Assembly: GCF_016905005.1 (NCBI RefSeq)
Contig: NZ_JADIKC010000008.1
Coordinates: 100,538-164,537, forward strand
Origin: Dyella kyungheensis
GTDB lineage: Bacteria > Pseudomonadota > Gammaproteobacteria > Xanthomonadales > Rhodanobacteraceae
Direction: 5' to 3'
DNA length: 64,000 nucleotides
Shown: in pieces, positions 45,603 through 53,892 of the stretch
Numbering within the stretch: the first letter of the stretch is position 1
Layout: each line of letters starts with the position of its first letter
Notes under the pieces: generated by a model
Seen by the model: only the letters and a program-made list of their open reading frames with translations
The model's database searches: none
What the model was told of the DNA's origin: nothing
Translations under genes and position numbers: made by a program

Positions 45603-47916
45603 GGTCCGGCTCCGGTCGTGCGGGGTGGAGGAAACGTAGCTGCAAGTGATTGCCGTGCTCGTCATGGCTGTAGCTGAGTTCGCTGGCCATGGCGCGCACC
45701 AGATGGATGCCAAGCCCTCCCACCTCTTCGGCGTCTGCCAGGTCACCGGTGAGCGGGGGTATGGGCGCCTGCAGCGGATCGAACGGCTGCCCATCGTGGT
45801 GCAGCTCGATCGATACGGCGTCGTCGCCGAGACGCATGTGCAGTTCGATCTTGCGGTCGGCGCCGCCGGCGTGGCCGTGCTGCACCATGTTGACCATGAG
45901 TTCCTCCAGCACGAGCCGGATGTCGTCGCGCACCGCCGGCGACACGTCTCGCTCGCGCAGCGAAGTGTCGCAGCGATCGAGCGTGTCGAAGACATCGTCC
46001 ATGGATGCATGGATGGTCAGGTCGAGCATGAGTGAGCTCCCGTCGACAAGGGCATGATGCCAGTTCAGGGCGAGGACGGTGATGTCATCGGCTTGTCCCG
46101 CGCCTTCGGCGAAGCGGTCGACCTCGGCCAGCAGGCCGGCGGCAAGATCGGCAGCGGAGCGCGACGATGAATGCTCCATGCAGGCGAGCAAGCGCTCGGT
46201 GCCGAAGAACTGCTGCTCGGTATTGGTCGCCTCGGTGATGCCGTCCGTGTAAAGCAGCAGCGTCTGGCCGGGGCGAAGCCGCAACGTGCGCGGCGGATAG
46301 CGGGCCTCGTCGTCGAGTCCGAGTGCGGCGCCGGTATCCAGCTCGATCAGACGGACGCCGTCCGCGTCGCAGAGCAACGGCGGCTCGTGCCCGGCGCTGG
46401 CCATCACCAGCTCTCCGCTGGCCGTGTCGAGCATGCCGCACAGCAGGCTCACGAACATGCAGCTGTCGTTGTTGCGGCAGAGTTCGACGTTGAGCATCGA
46501 CAGCAGGTGCTGCGGCGACCGCGCTCTCGGCGCCAGCGCCTTGGCCAGCGTGATGGTGCGCGCCATGAACAGTGCCGCGGGAATGCCCTTGTCGGACACG
46601 TCGCCGACCATCACGCAGAAGCGCCGCTCGTTGAGCATGAAGTAACTGTAGAGATCGCCGCCCACCGCGCGTGCCGGTCGAAGCAGCGCGTGCAGCTCGA
46701 AGTTTTCGCAGTGCGCGTCGAGGTAGTGCTCACCGGGCAGCAGTGCCGTCTGGATCTGGTGCGCAATGTCCAGTTCGCTGGCCAAGCGCTGCTGTTCCTT
46801 CGCGTTGCGGGTCAACTCTGCGATATGCAGCGCCAGCTCCGAGCGCATGCGGTCGAAGGCCTGGGTGAGGCGACCCACTTCATCGGGAAAGCGGGGCGTG
46901 GGCAGTGCGAAGGTGAGTGCGCCGCGCGCCACCTGTTCGGCGCGCGAGGCCAGCGTGCCCAGTGGAGTCAGGATGCGCCGCGTCACCGCCAGCGTGACCA
47001 CCGCCAATGCAAGCAGGGAGATGAAGCCCAGCAGCAGCGCTTGAAAGAACGCCTGCCGCACGCCGGCATAGATCCGGCTCTCCGGCATGGCCAGGCCGAA
47101 GCGCCAGTGGGTTCCTTCGACGGGCACGAAATAGACCCACACCGGCTTGCCTTGAGCCTGCGGGTTCTGCGCAACGGCCAACCGTACGCGGCTGGCCTGA
47201 TGGCTCGCCAGCGCCTGCAGCAGATTCGCCTGCCCGTGCTTGCCGACCAAAGCAGGGTTGTCGTGCGCGAGATAGGCGCCGCTTTCGTCCAGCACGAAGG
47301 CATACGCGCCCTCGGGTTTGCCGAGCTCTTTCAGCATGCGGCTCAGCCAGTCCAGGGAGACGTCCGCGTTGATCAAGCCGTTCGGACGGCCATTCGTACT
47401 GATCGCGACCGAGTAGTTGATCATTTCGCGCTTGCGCGACTGCGAATAGAAGTGGCGTTGCCAGCAACCCTGCGAACAACTCAGGCCCGCCAGGAACCAG
47501 TTCTTGTCCCAATAAGCGTTGTCGTCCTTGCGCAGGTCGCGCCAACTCAGCGAGCCGTCGTCCTGGCGGCTGATAAAGGGGGACACGGGCGGGTTGTCCG
47601 CCGCGGGCACGTACGCTACGGCCAGCCCGGAAAGGTCGGCATTGCGTGCGAGGGCGCCGCGCAGCGTGACGTCGACACCATCGGGGTGCGTGCCCACCAC
47701 CACGGCCAGGGTCTGGGCGGTGTCGGCTACGCGCGCAAGGCGCTGTTCGATGCGGTTGCCTGCCTCGTTGGCGAGCGCCGTCGCTTCGCCATGGGCTTTC
47801 TCGAGGATCTGCTCGCTCACCCGGTAGAACAGCAGGCCGCCGGCCACGGTCAGCACCAGCACGGAACCGGCCAGCACCCAGAGAGACAGCCGCGAAGCGA
47901 TGCTGCGCAAAAACAT
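45580..47916 (-). CDS. Membrane sensor with PP2C (SpoIIE) phosphatase and RsbW-like kinase
   Basis: A 778-residue protein. Membrane segments at about 10-31 and 318-340 enclose a periplasmic dCache-like sensor (SGLAVAYVPA, REMINYSVAI, GLINADVSLDWLSRML). A HAMP linker (about 341-395) and a coiled coil lead to the SpoIIE-type PP2C domain (about 430-625) with the metal-binding aspartates in GGDLYSYF, MVGDVSDKG and GQADDITVLAL. The last 130 residues are a GHKL ATPase of the RsbW type: N-box LVLEELMVNMVQHGHAGG (about 697) and G-box GGLGIHLVRAM (about 745). Having phosphatase and kinase in one chain lets a periplasmic signal set the phosphorylation of the overlapping STAS protein. ATG 47916 follows GGGG. 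The downstream target (sigma factor or diguanylate cyclase) is not in the window. Confidence 0.9.
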   Translation of the reverse strand: MFLRSIASRLSLWVLAGSVLVLTVAGGLLFYRVSEQILEKAHGEATALANEAGNRIEQRLARVADTAQTLAVVVGTHPDGVDVTLRGALARNADLSGLAVAYVPAADNPPVSPFISRQDDGSLSWRDLRKDDNAYWDKNWFLAGLSCSQGCWQRHFYSQSRKREMINYSVAISTNGRPNGLINADVSLDWLSRMLKELGKPEGAYAFVLDESGAYLAHDNPALVGKHGQANLLQALASHQASRVRLAVAQNPQAQGKPVWVYFVPVEGTHWRFGLAMPESRIYAGVRQAFFQALLLGFISLLALAVVTLAVTRRILTPLGTLASRAEQVARGALTFALPTPRFPDEVGRLTQAFDRMRSELALHIAELTRNAKEQQRLASELDIAHQIQTALLPGEHYLDAHCENFELHALLRPARAVGGDLYSYFMLNERRFCVMVGDVSDKGIPAALFMARTITLAKALAPRARSPQHLLSMLNVELCRNNDSCMFVSLLCGMLDTASGELVMASAGHEPPLLCDADGVRLIELDTGAALGLDDEARYPPRTLRLRPGQTLLLYTDGITEATNTEQQFFGTERLLACMEHSSSRSAADLAAGLLAEVDRFAEGAGQADDITVLALNWHHALVDGSSLMLDLTIHASMDDVFDTLDRCDTSLRERDVSPAVRDDIRLVLEELMVNMVQHGHAGGADRKIELHMRLGDDAVSIELHHDGQPFDPLQAPIPPLTGDLADAEEVGGLGIHLVRAMASELSYSHDEHGNHLQLRFLHPARPEPDHDLQPER

Positions 47917-48193
47917 GGCGAAACCCCTATAGACCTGCCCATTCAGCCATGCGTGGTCCTGTCTCGGCAAGACAGCCGGAAGGTCGTTTTGTGCGCTGTG
48001 CCGCATTTGGACTCAGGCCGTGCGTGCAGCTCTGAGCATGGAGCGAGATGCGATTGGCGCCAGAAAGCAATATAGGCTCTCTTGCGCCTCGCCGTTACAT
48101 CAAAATGCAGGCAACGGCGGGTTACTGTCTGCGCGGTGTTGACCGTATTGCCGTGGAATGCGGCTGGATGCTCAGCGAAACGGGCGCTGTTCG

Positions 48194-49426
48194 ATGGCCA
48201 TGAATCCTTCAACGATGGAAGCCCGAGACGCCCGAACACTGCGCGGCCGCGCCGTCGAAGTAGCGCTCGTTTTTCTCCGCCTGGGGTTGACCTCCTTTGG
48301 CGGGCCCATCGCGCATATCGGCTATTTTCGCCGGGAGTTCGTGCAGCGTCGGCGCTGGGTGGACGAGGAACATTTCGCACAACTCATCGCGCTGTGTCAG
48401 TTTCTGCCCGGACCAGCCAGCAGCCAGTTGGGTTTCTCGATCGGCCTGTTGCGAGCGGGCTGGATGGGTGCCCTGGCTGCCTTCATCGGCTTCACGCTGC
48501 CCTCGGCATTGCTGATGTTCGCGTTCGCAGAGGTTGGCAGCCAGTTATCCGGGCCGTGGGGTCAGGCAGTGATCCATGGCCTCAAACTGGTGGCCGTGGT
48601 CATCGTTGCGCAAGGCGTGCTGGGCATGGCGCGCACGCTCTGCCCCGACAGACCGCGGGCTCTGATGGCCGCGGGTGCCGTGGCAGTCATTGCCTTCAGC
48701 CCGAGCGCATGGACGCAACTGTGGGTCGTTGTGGTGAGCGCGGCACTCGGTCCATGGGCATGCCGCCAGGTGATGGCCCGCAGCGGGGACACCTTTTCCG
48801 TTCCTTACGATCATCGCACCGGCACGGGATTCCTCGTCGCCTATGCCGTACTTCTGGCGATGGCTCTTCTGGCAACTCCTTTTCTGCCGCCCCTGGGTCA
48901 AATCGCCAGCGCCTTCTATCGCACCGGTGCCCTGGTCTTCGGTGGCGGGCACGTGGTGCTTCCCCTGTTGAAGCAGGCCGTGGTGGATCCGGGTTGGATC
49001 ACACCTGAGCGCTTCCTCGCCGGTTACGGTGCCGCGCAGGCTGTTCCCGGTCCCATGTTCACCTTGTCGGCATACCTGGGTGACGAACTGCATGGCGGCC
49101 AAGGCGGCGCCCTGGGTGCCGCCATCAGTCTGTTGGCCATCTTCTTGCCGGGCCTGCTCGTGGTCTCGGGCGCGTTGCCGTTCTGGCGGAGCCTGGCCGC
49201 GAACGCTCAGGCCGTGCGAATGCTCGCCGGAGTCAATGCGGCCGTTGTCGGTCTCCTGGCCTTTGCCCTCTATGATCCGGTCTGGATCGGCGCCATCCAC
49301 GGGAGTCGCGATGTTGCGATCGCCCTGATCGGATTCGTTGGACTCATGGCAGCCCGATGGCCCCCGCTGCTGGCCGTTGCATGGTGCGTGATCGCATCGT
49401 TGCTCTGCGCACTTTGGGGTGCATGA
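48194..49426 (+). CDS. chrA: Chromate transporter ChrA
   Basis: A 410-residue inner-membrane protein made of two homologous CHR domains. The N-terminal signature is LRLGLTSFGGPIAHIGYFRREFV (about 30-52) with CQFLPGPASSQLGFSIG (about 69-85); the C-terminal copy has ALVFGGGHVVLPLLKQAVV (about 245-263) with AAQAVPGPMFTLSAYLG (about 278-294). ChrA expels chromate; some relatives move other oxyanions such as sulfate. ATG 48194 and 48200 are both possible starts. It stands alone, divergent from the phosphatase/kinase gene. Confidence 0.92.
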   Translation: MAMNPSTMEARDARTLRGRAVEVALVFLRLGLTSFGGPIAHIGYFRREFVQRRRWVDEEHFAQLIALCQFLPGPASSQLGFSIGLLRAGWMGALAAFIGFTLPSALLMFAFAEVGSQLSGPWGQAVIHGLKLVAVVIVAQGVLGMARTLCPDRPRALMAAGAVAVIAFSPSAWTQLWVVVVSAALGPWACRQVMARSGDTFSVPYDHRTGTGFLVAYAVLLAMALLATPFLPPLGQIASAFYRTGALVFGGGHVVLPLLKQAVVDPGWITPERFLAGYGAAQAVPGPMFTLSAYLGDELHGGQGGALGAAISLLAIFLPGLLVVSGALPFWRSLAANAQAVRMLAGVNAAVVGLLAFALYDPVWIGAIHGSRDVAIALIGFVGLMAARWPPLLAVAWCVIASLLCALWGA

Positions 49427-49474
49427 GATTCTCGCGACGGCGTGGTCGTTCTGCTCCCGTGCCTATGGTTGCTG

Positions 49475-49496
49475 GCGCTTAGCGGCTGCTAAGCGC
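49475..49496. terminator. Inverted repeat between convergent chrA and SDR genes
   Basis: GCGCTTAGC (49475-49483) pairs perfectly with GCTAAGCGC (49488-49496) across a 4-nt loop, 48 bp after the chrA stop. There is no T-run, so termination is possible rather than certain. Confidence 0.45.
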
Positions 49497-49600
49497 GGAA
49501 GGGTCCGGAGCTGGGCCAATTTGCAAGGCCGGGCCGACGCGCACGATCCCATGCGCGTTGATCAGCACGGTTGTGCCTCGCGACAGATCAGCCGAAACCG

Positions 49601-50434
49601 TTAACCGTCGGTCGAGCGCGACAAGGCCTCCCATTGATCGATCTCGGCAGTCAGGTCGGACAGTTTCTGACGCACCAGGCCCATCGCGTCACTCCCAAGC
49701 AACAGGTGAGCTGGTGGCGAGGGACTATCGATCACATCGAGCATGGCCCGTGCTGCTTTGGCAGGATCGCCAAGCTGATTTCCGCTCTTCTGCTGACGAG
49801 TGGCGCGGATGGGATCGAACAGCGCGTCGTAATCAGGAATGGAGCGCGGTGTCCTGGCCATCGAACGGCCCGCCCAATCCGTGCGGAACGAGCCAGGCGC
49901 AACGGCGGTAATGGCGATGCCCAGCGACGCCACTTCCTTGCCAAGCGCCTCCGATATGCCTTCCAGGGCAAACTTGCTGCCGCAATAGTAGGCAATGCCG
50001 GGGAGGGTGATGTACCCGCCCATCGACGTGATGTTGAGGATATGCCCCCGACGCCGGCGACGCATGTAAGGCAGTACGGCCTTCATCATGGCGACGGCGC
50101 CGAACACATTCACGGCGAACTGTTGTTGCATCTCTGCCAGGGGCGATTCTTCCAGAATGCCCTCATGGCCGTAGCCGGCGTTGTTGATCAGTACGTCGAC
50201 CGGACCCACGGTGTCTTCGATGTCGGCAACCACACCGTCGATCGCTTCGAAGTGTGTGACATCCAGTACACGACCCACGGCAGCACCTGGGGACAGCATT
50301 TCGAATTCGCGCAGAGCCTGCTCGTTTCGCACGGTTCCGATAACGCGGTGCCCTCTCTTCAGGGCCTCCTGAGCCAGTGCCCGGCCGAACCCGCTGCTGA
50401 CCCCGGTAACGAGCAATGTTCGGTCTATCGCCAT
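49601..50434 (-). CDS. Short-chain dehydrogenase/reductase
   Basis: A 277-residue classical SDR. The NAD(P) motif is LLVTGVSSGFGRALAQEAL (residues 7-25), NNAGYGHEG lies near 88, the catalytic Ser is in ITSMGGYITLP near 137 and the Tyr-Lys pair is in YYCGSKFALEG (about 150-160). PGSFRTDW follows near 183. The substrate is unknown. It diverges from an AraC-type regulator gene whose product is its probable regulator. Arg29 and Thr34-Arg36 (GTVRN) favour NADP(H). Confidence 0.88.
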   Translation of the reverse strand: MAIDRTLLVTGVSSGFGRALAQEALKRGHRVIGTVRNEQALREFEMLSPGAAVGRVLDVTHFEAIDGVVADIEDTVGPVDVLINNAGYGHEGILEESPLAEMQQQFAVNVFGAVAMMKAVLPYMRRRRRGHILNITSMGGYITLPGIAYYCGSKFALEGISEALGKEVASLGIAITAVAPGSFRTDWAGRSMARTPRSIPDYDALFDPIRATRQQKSGNQLGDPAKAARAMLDVIDSPSPPAHLLLGSDAMGLVRQKLSDLTAEIDQWEALSRSTDG

Positions 50435-50527
50435 GGTGATTACTCCCGAAAGCCAATGAAGAGCGCACAATACGCATCATTGATCCGAGTATTGACGCCA
50501 AATCGTCTGACTTTCTTGCCTATTTCT

Positions 50528-51499
50528 ATGAGCTACGATCTTTCGGAATGTGAGGGCCTGCAGCCCGCAGCCGAAGCAACCCGGCGCATGACTGCTCTTG
50601 CCCGGAAGCTGGCGCCTCAAGAGGGCTACAACCTCACTTCCTTGCCGGGCGTACGCATACTGCGTTCGGATCGTGCCTTGTCGCGAACGCCGGTTCTGTA
50701 CGACCCCGGTATCGTCATCGTCTGCCAGGGCTGCAAGCGGGGCTATTTCGGCAGGCAGGTCTACGTCTACGACCAGCAGCACTATCTGGCGGTCGCCGTG
50801 CCCGTTCCGTTCACGATGGAATCGGAGGGCACGCCGGACAATCCGTTGCTGGCCATCTACATGCATCTGGACTTCCAGATGGCCGCCGAGCTGATGATCC
50901 AGATCGATCGTCATCAGGTGACCGTCAATCAAGATTCACCGCAGAGCATGATGTCCAGTCCCATGGACATGGCACTTCAGGGCGCCGTCCTGCACTTCCT
51001 GGAGGTCATGGGCCAACCGCTGGATGCGGCGGTTCTTGGGCCGGGCCTGCTACGCGAAATCTATTTCCGTGTGCTCACCGGCGCGCAGGGCCCGGCTTTG
51101 CGTTCGGCTCTGGCGATGCGCGGCCAATTCGGCAGGATAGGGAAGGCGCTTCGCCGCATCCATGACGCCTATGCCGGGCCGATCCATCTGGCGGAACTGG
51201 CTCGTGAGGCGGGCATGAGCGTGCCCTCGTTTCACAGCCACTTCAGGGCCGTTACGCAAACGTCGCCCATGCAGTACGTGAAGTCCACGCGCTTGCATCA
51301 GGCACGCCTGTTGATGGTGCGGCAGGCTATGACAGCAGAGGCTGCAGGCTATTCGGTTGGCTATGCCAGCGCGTCGCAATTTACGCGGGAGTTCAAGCGG
51401 CTCTTTGGGCTGCCGCCTGTGGCGGAAGTAAGGCGCATGAGGGAAAACTTCGCCATACCGCCTGAGCAAGCGGCGTCGAGCTATGTTTCGTCACATTAA
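50528..51499 (+). CDS. AraC-family transcriptional regulator
   Basis: A 323-residue regulator. The N-terminal AraC_N cupin-like domain covers about 25-180 (GVRILRSDRALSRTPVLYDPGIVIVCQGCKRGYF, YLAVAVPVPFTME). The C-terminal tandem helix-turn-helix runs from about 218 to 312 (LAELAREAGMSVPSFHSHFRAVTQTSPMQYVKSTRLHQARLLM, VGYASASQFTREFKRLFGLPP). The domain pair is typical of regulators next to SDR or aldo-keto reductase genes. I chose ATG 50528; an upstream ATG at 50456 would place 24 weak residues before it. It probably activates the divergent SDR gene. Confidence 0.88.
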   Translation: MSYDLSECEGLQPAAEATRRMTALARKLAPQEGYNLTSLPGVRILRSDRALSRTPVLYDPGIVIVCQGCKRGYFGRQVYVYDQQHYLAVAVPVPFTMESEGTPDNPLLAIYMHLDFQMAAELMIQIDRHQVTVNQDSPQSMMSSPMDMALQGAVLHFLEVMGQPLDAAVLGPGLLREIYFRVLTGAQGPALRSALAMRGQFGRIGKALRRIHDAYAGPIHLAELAREAGMSVPSFHSHFRAVTQTSPMQYVKSTRLHQARLLMVRQAMTAEAAGYSVGYASASQFTREFKRLFGLPPVAEVRRMRENFAIPPEQAASSYVSSH

Positions 51500-51536
51500 A
51501 GGTCGTCAGAGAGCGGGTCGGCTTGGGCGAGCACAC

Positions 51537-52007
51537 ATGAAGCAGATTCGCGAGCGCTTGTTGGATCAGGACTTCTGCGAGTGGTGCTATATACCCGTCA
51601 CGGTGATGCTGGCTGCCTGTCTCCTCGTGTTCATCACGTGCAGCTATCAGATCGCCTGGGTGTTCACCGTCGAAAGGAATCTGATCCTGGGCGAGCCCTA
51701 CCAGGTTTGCGAGCAACCGCTTGGGAACCGATGCAGCACAGAACACGATGCCATATCGCCTGATCAAACGCGGACGGTCTTCGAGCCCTACATGTTCGAA
51801 TTCAAGCCGGGCGTCCTGCGCTATGACCTCCACATCCACAAGCCGAAGTACAGCTTCTGGTATGAGTTGGATGGCGATGAAGCGATCTGGCCTTATTTGC
51901 CAGCCCTGGTCACCGCTTGGGTGATGAGTTTGCTGGGGCTGATTGCGTGGGTGCTTTTAGGCGGCCCCACGCATTTTGGACGATTCACGCGGCATGGGGA
52001 GGACTAG
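51537..52007 (+). CDS. Small membrane protein of unknown function
   Basis: A 156-residue protein with two membrane segments, about 18-43 (YIPVTVMLAACLLVFITCSYQIAW) and 122-145 (ALVTAWVMSLLGLIAWVLLGG). The loop between them (about 75 residues, with GEPYQVCEQPLGNRCST) probably lies in the periplasm and holds two cysteines likely to form a disulfide. No family is recognised. It starts 38 bp after the AraC gene and its stop overlaps the stop of the convergent PQQ dehydrogenase gene by 4 bp. Confidence 0.6.
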   Translation: MKQIRERLLDQDFCEWCYIPVTVMLAACLLVFITCSYQIAWVFTVERNLILGEPYQVCEQPLGNRCSTEHDAISPDQTRTVFEPYMFEFKPGVLRYDLHIHKPKYSFWYELDGDEAIWPYLPALVTAWVMSLLGLIAWVLLGGPTHFGRFTRHGED

Positions 52008-53689
52008 TCGGCTTTCCCACCGCCATAGCTCACCCGCCAGATCACATTGGACCCATCGTCGCTGACCAGCAGCGAGCCATCATGGGCGGTGGTGATGCCG
52101 ACAGGGCGGCCCCATGCCTGCCCGCTGGGCAGCACGAAGCCGGTGAGGAAGTCCTCGTACCCGCCGCTGGCACGCGCCGTGCCGTGGCGTGGCACGCGGA
52201 TCACTTCGTAACCGACACGCGCGGAACGGTTCCATGAGCCGTGCTCCGCCGCGAAGATGTCGCCGCGATAGGCTTCGGGGAACTGCGCGCCGTTGTAGAA
52301 GGTGAGTTGCAGCGAAGCGTTGTGCGGATTGAGCAGCACATCGGGCACGATGGCCTTGCTGCCAAGTTCCGGACGCTTGCCGGCGTGACGCGGATCCTGG
52401 TGGTTGCCGATGTACCACCACGGCCAACCGTAGAAGCCGCCTTCCTGCACGTGGGTGATGTAGTCGGGCACCAGGTTGTCGCCCAGGCCGTCGCGCTCAT
52501 TCACCGAGCACCACAGTTCGCCGCTCTTCGGATCCACGGCGAGTCCGACGGCATTGCGGATGCCGCTGGCGAAGATGCGCATGTCCGAACCATCGGGCTT
52601 GAACACCAGGATATCCGCACGGTTCTTCTCTTCCGGCGTGGTGTCGGGATCGTCCACGTTGGATCGCGATCCAACGGAAACATACATGCGCGCGCCATCC
52701 GGCGAGAAGGCGATATCGCGGGTGGAGTGCCCGCCATCGCTGTGCGGCAGGTCCGCGATGTGTTCGGGCTTGCCGGCTGCCTGCACGTCGCCGTCCTTGT
52801 AGGCGAAGCGCACGACGGCGTCGGTATCGCCCACGTAGATCCATTGCGGATGTTCCGCCGGATAGAACGTGATGCCGAACGGCTGGGTGAGGCCGGTGGC
52901 GTAGACGTGCGTTTCCTTCGGATGGCCATCGGCAGTGATGCCGCGGAACATCGTGATGCGGCCGGCCTTGGTCTCGGCCACGAACACGTCGCCGTTGGGC
53001 GCGGTGCGCAGCAGGCGCGGATTGTTCAGCCCGGTGGCGAAGAGTTCCACCTTGAAGCCCGGTGGCGCCTTGGGCCATACGTCGGCTGGCCGTGCCACCA
53101 GTTGCGGTGCGTTGCCGGCCGACTTGGTGTCGTACGGCTTGGGCAGATCGGCCGCGGTGATCTTGCGGCTGGTGCCCGGCGATTCGTAGCGGAAATCGGT
53201 GAAGGGCGGCGTCGGCGCGGGCCAGTTGCCGGGCGTCATCGAGGCGACGGCCATGGGCGCACCGGCGGCAGGCTTGCCGGGTTCCAGCGAATCGAGGTAC
53301 GTCACGATCTTCCAGCGCTGCTCTTCGCTCAGCGAATCCCATGCGGGCATGCCGTTGGCCACATCGCCGTGCGTGATGAACCAGAACAGCGCGCCCGGTG
53401 GCGCCTTCTTCACCGTCGCGCTCGCCAGCGGCGGGACATTGCCATTGCCCTGGGCGGCCGCGCCATGGCAGGCCGCGCAATACGATCCAAACAACGTCTT
53501 GCCGTCGCTGACCGCATCCGCCTTGCCGGCGTAGGGATTCTGCGTCTTGTCCGTGGAGGCGGGCGCATTGTGGAAGCGCGCCAGGTCCTCCTGGGCCAGT
53601 GCATGCACTGAAACCATGCCGATCAGCGAGGCAAGCGCCATGAGCGCGCCAGCACGACGGGATTTGGGGGCGGGCCTTGAGCGTTTCAT
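52004..53689 (-). CDS. Periplasmic cytochrome c-PQQ-dependent dehydrogenase
   Basis: A 561-residue exported protein. The signal peptide (about 1-32, ending HALAQ) is followed by a cytochrome c domain at about 58-136, with the haem site CAACH at residues 71-75 and a likely axial Met in GMPAW near 113. From about 200 to 555 it forms a six-bladed quinoprotein propeller of the soluble glucose/L-sorbosone dehydrogenase type (GLNNPRLLRTAPNGDVFVAE, DIAFSPDGARMYVSVGSRSN, FASGIRNAVGLAVDP, GGFYGWPWWYIG, AAEHGSWNRS). It should oxidise a sugar or aldose-like substrate in the periplasm with PQQ and pass electrons to its own haem. It diverges from a PqqU-like receptor gene, and no PQQ biosynthesis genes are in the window. 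Confidence 0.88.
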   Translation of the reverse strand: MKRSRPAPKSRRAGALMALASLIGMVSVHALAQEDLARFHNAPASTDKTQNPYAGKADAVSDGKTLFGSYCAACHGAAAQGNGNVPPLASATVKKAPPGALFWFITHGDVANGMPAWDSLSEEQRWKIVTYLDSLEPGKPAAGAPMAVASMTPGNWPAPTPPFTDFRYESPGTSRKITAADLPKPYDTKSAGNAPQLVARPADVWPKAPPGFKVELFATGLNNPRLLRTAPNGDVFVAETKAGRITMFRGITADGHPKETHVYATGLTQPFGITFYPAEHPQWIYVGDTDAVVRFAYKDGDVQAAGKPEHIADLPHSDGGHSTRDIAFSPDGARMYVSVGSRSNVDDPDTTPEEKNRADILVFKPDGSDMRIFASGIRNAVGLAVDPKSGELWCSVNERDGLGDNLVPDYITHVQEGGFYGWPWWYIGNHQDPRHAGKRPELGSKAIVPDVLLNPHNASLQLTFYNGAQFPEAYRGDIFAAEHGSWNRSARVGYEVIRVPRHGTARASGGYEDFLTGFVLPSGQAWGRPVGITTAHDGSLLVSDDGSNVIWRVSYGGGKAD

Positions 53690-53777
53690 GTCAATCCTTG
53701 GGGCAAGGCGGAAGTGCTGTCATGTAAAGGTCATGGTCCGTCAAACGGACGTCCAGATGGCATGGCCAAGCTATAAG

Positions 53778-53808
53778 CATGCCCCAGCACGCGTGCGTGT
53801 GGGGCATG
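53778..53808. repeat. Bulged 14-bp hairpin in the PQQ gene gap
   Basis: CATGCCCCA (53778-53786) pairs with TGGGGCATG (53800-53808); inside, CACGC (53788-53792) pairs with GCGTG (53795-53799) across a 2-nt loop, leaving one bulged G. No T-run follows on either strand. It lies midway between the divergent dehydrogenase and receptor genes, so it may be an operator. Confidence 0.55.
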
Positions 53809-53892
53809 TCGCGGATGACATATTTGTCACTTGCATCCATCGACATGCTTTCGTGATGATAGTCTGCTGCCTTCGATGCCCTGGGAGGGGCG

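Noticed and set aside
49419..49604. A 61-codon open frame after chrA
   Set aside because: It overlaps the chrA stop, has no ribosome site and its composition looks non-coding; a 9-bp inverted repeat lies within it.
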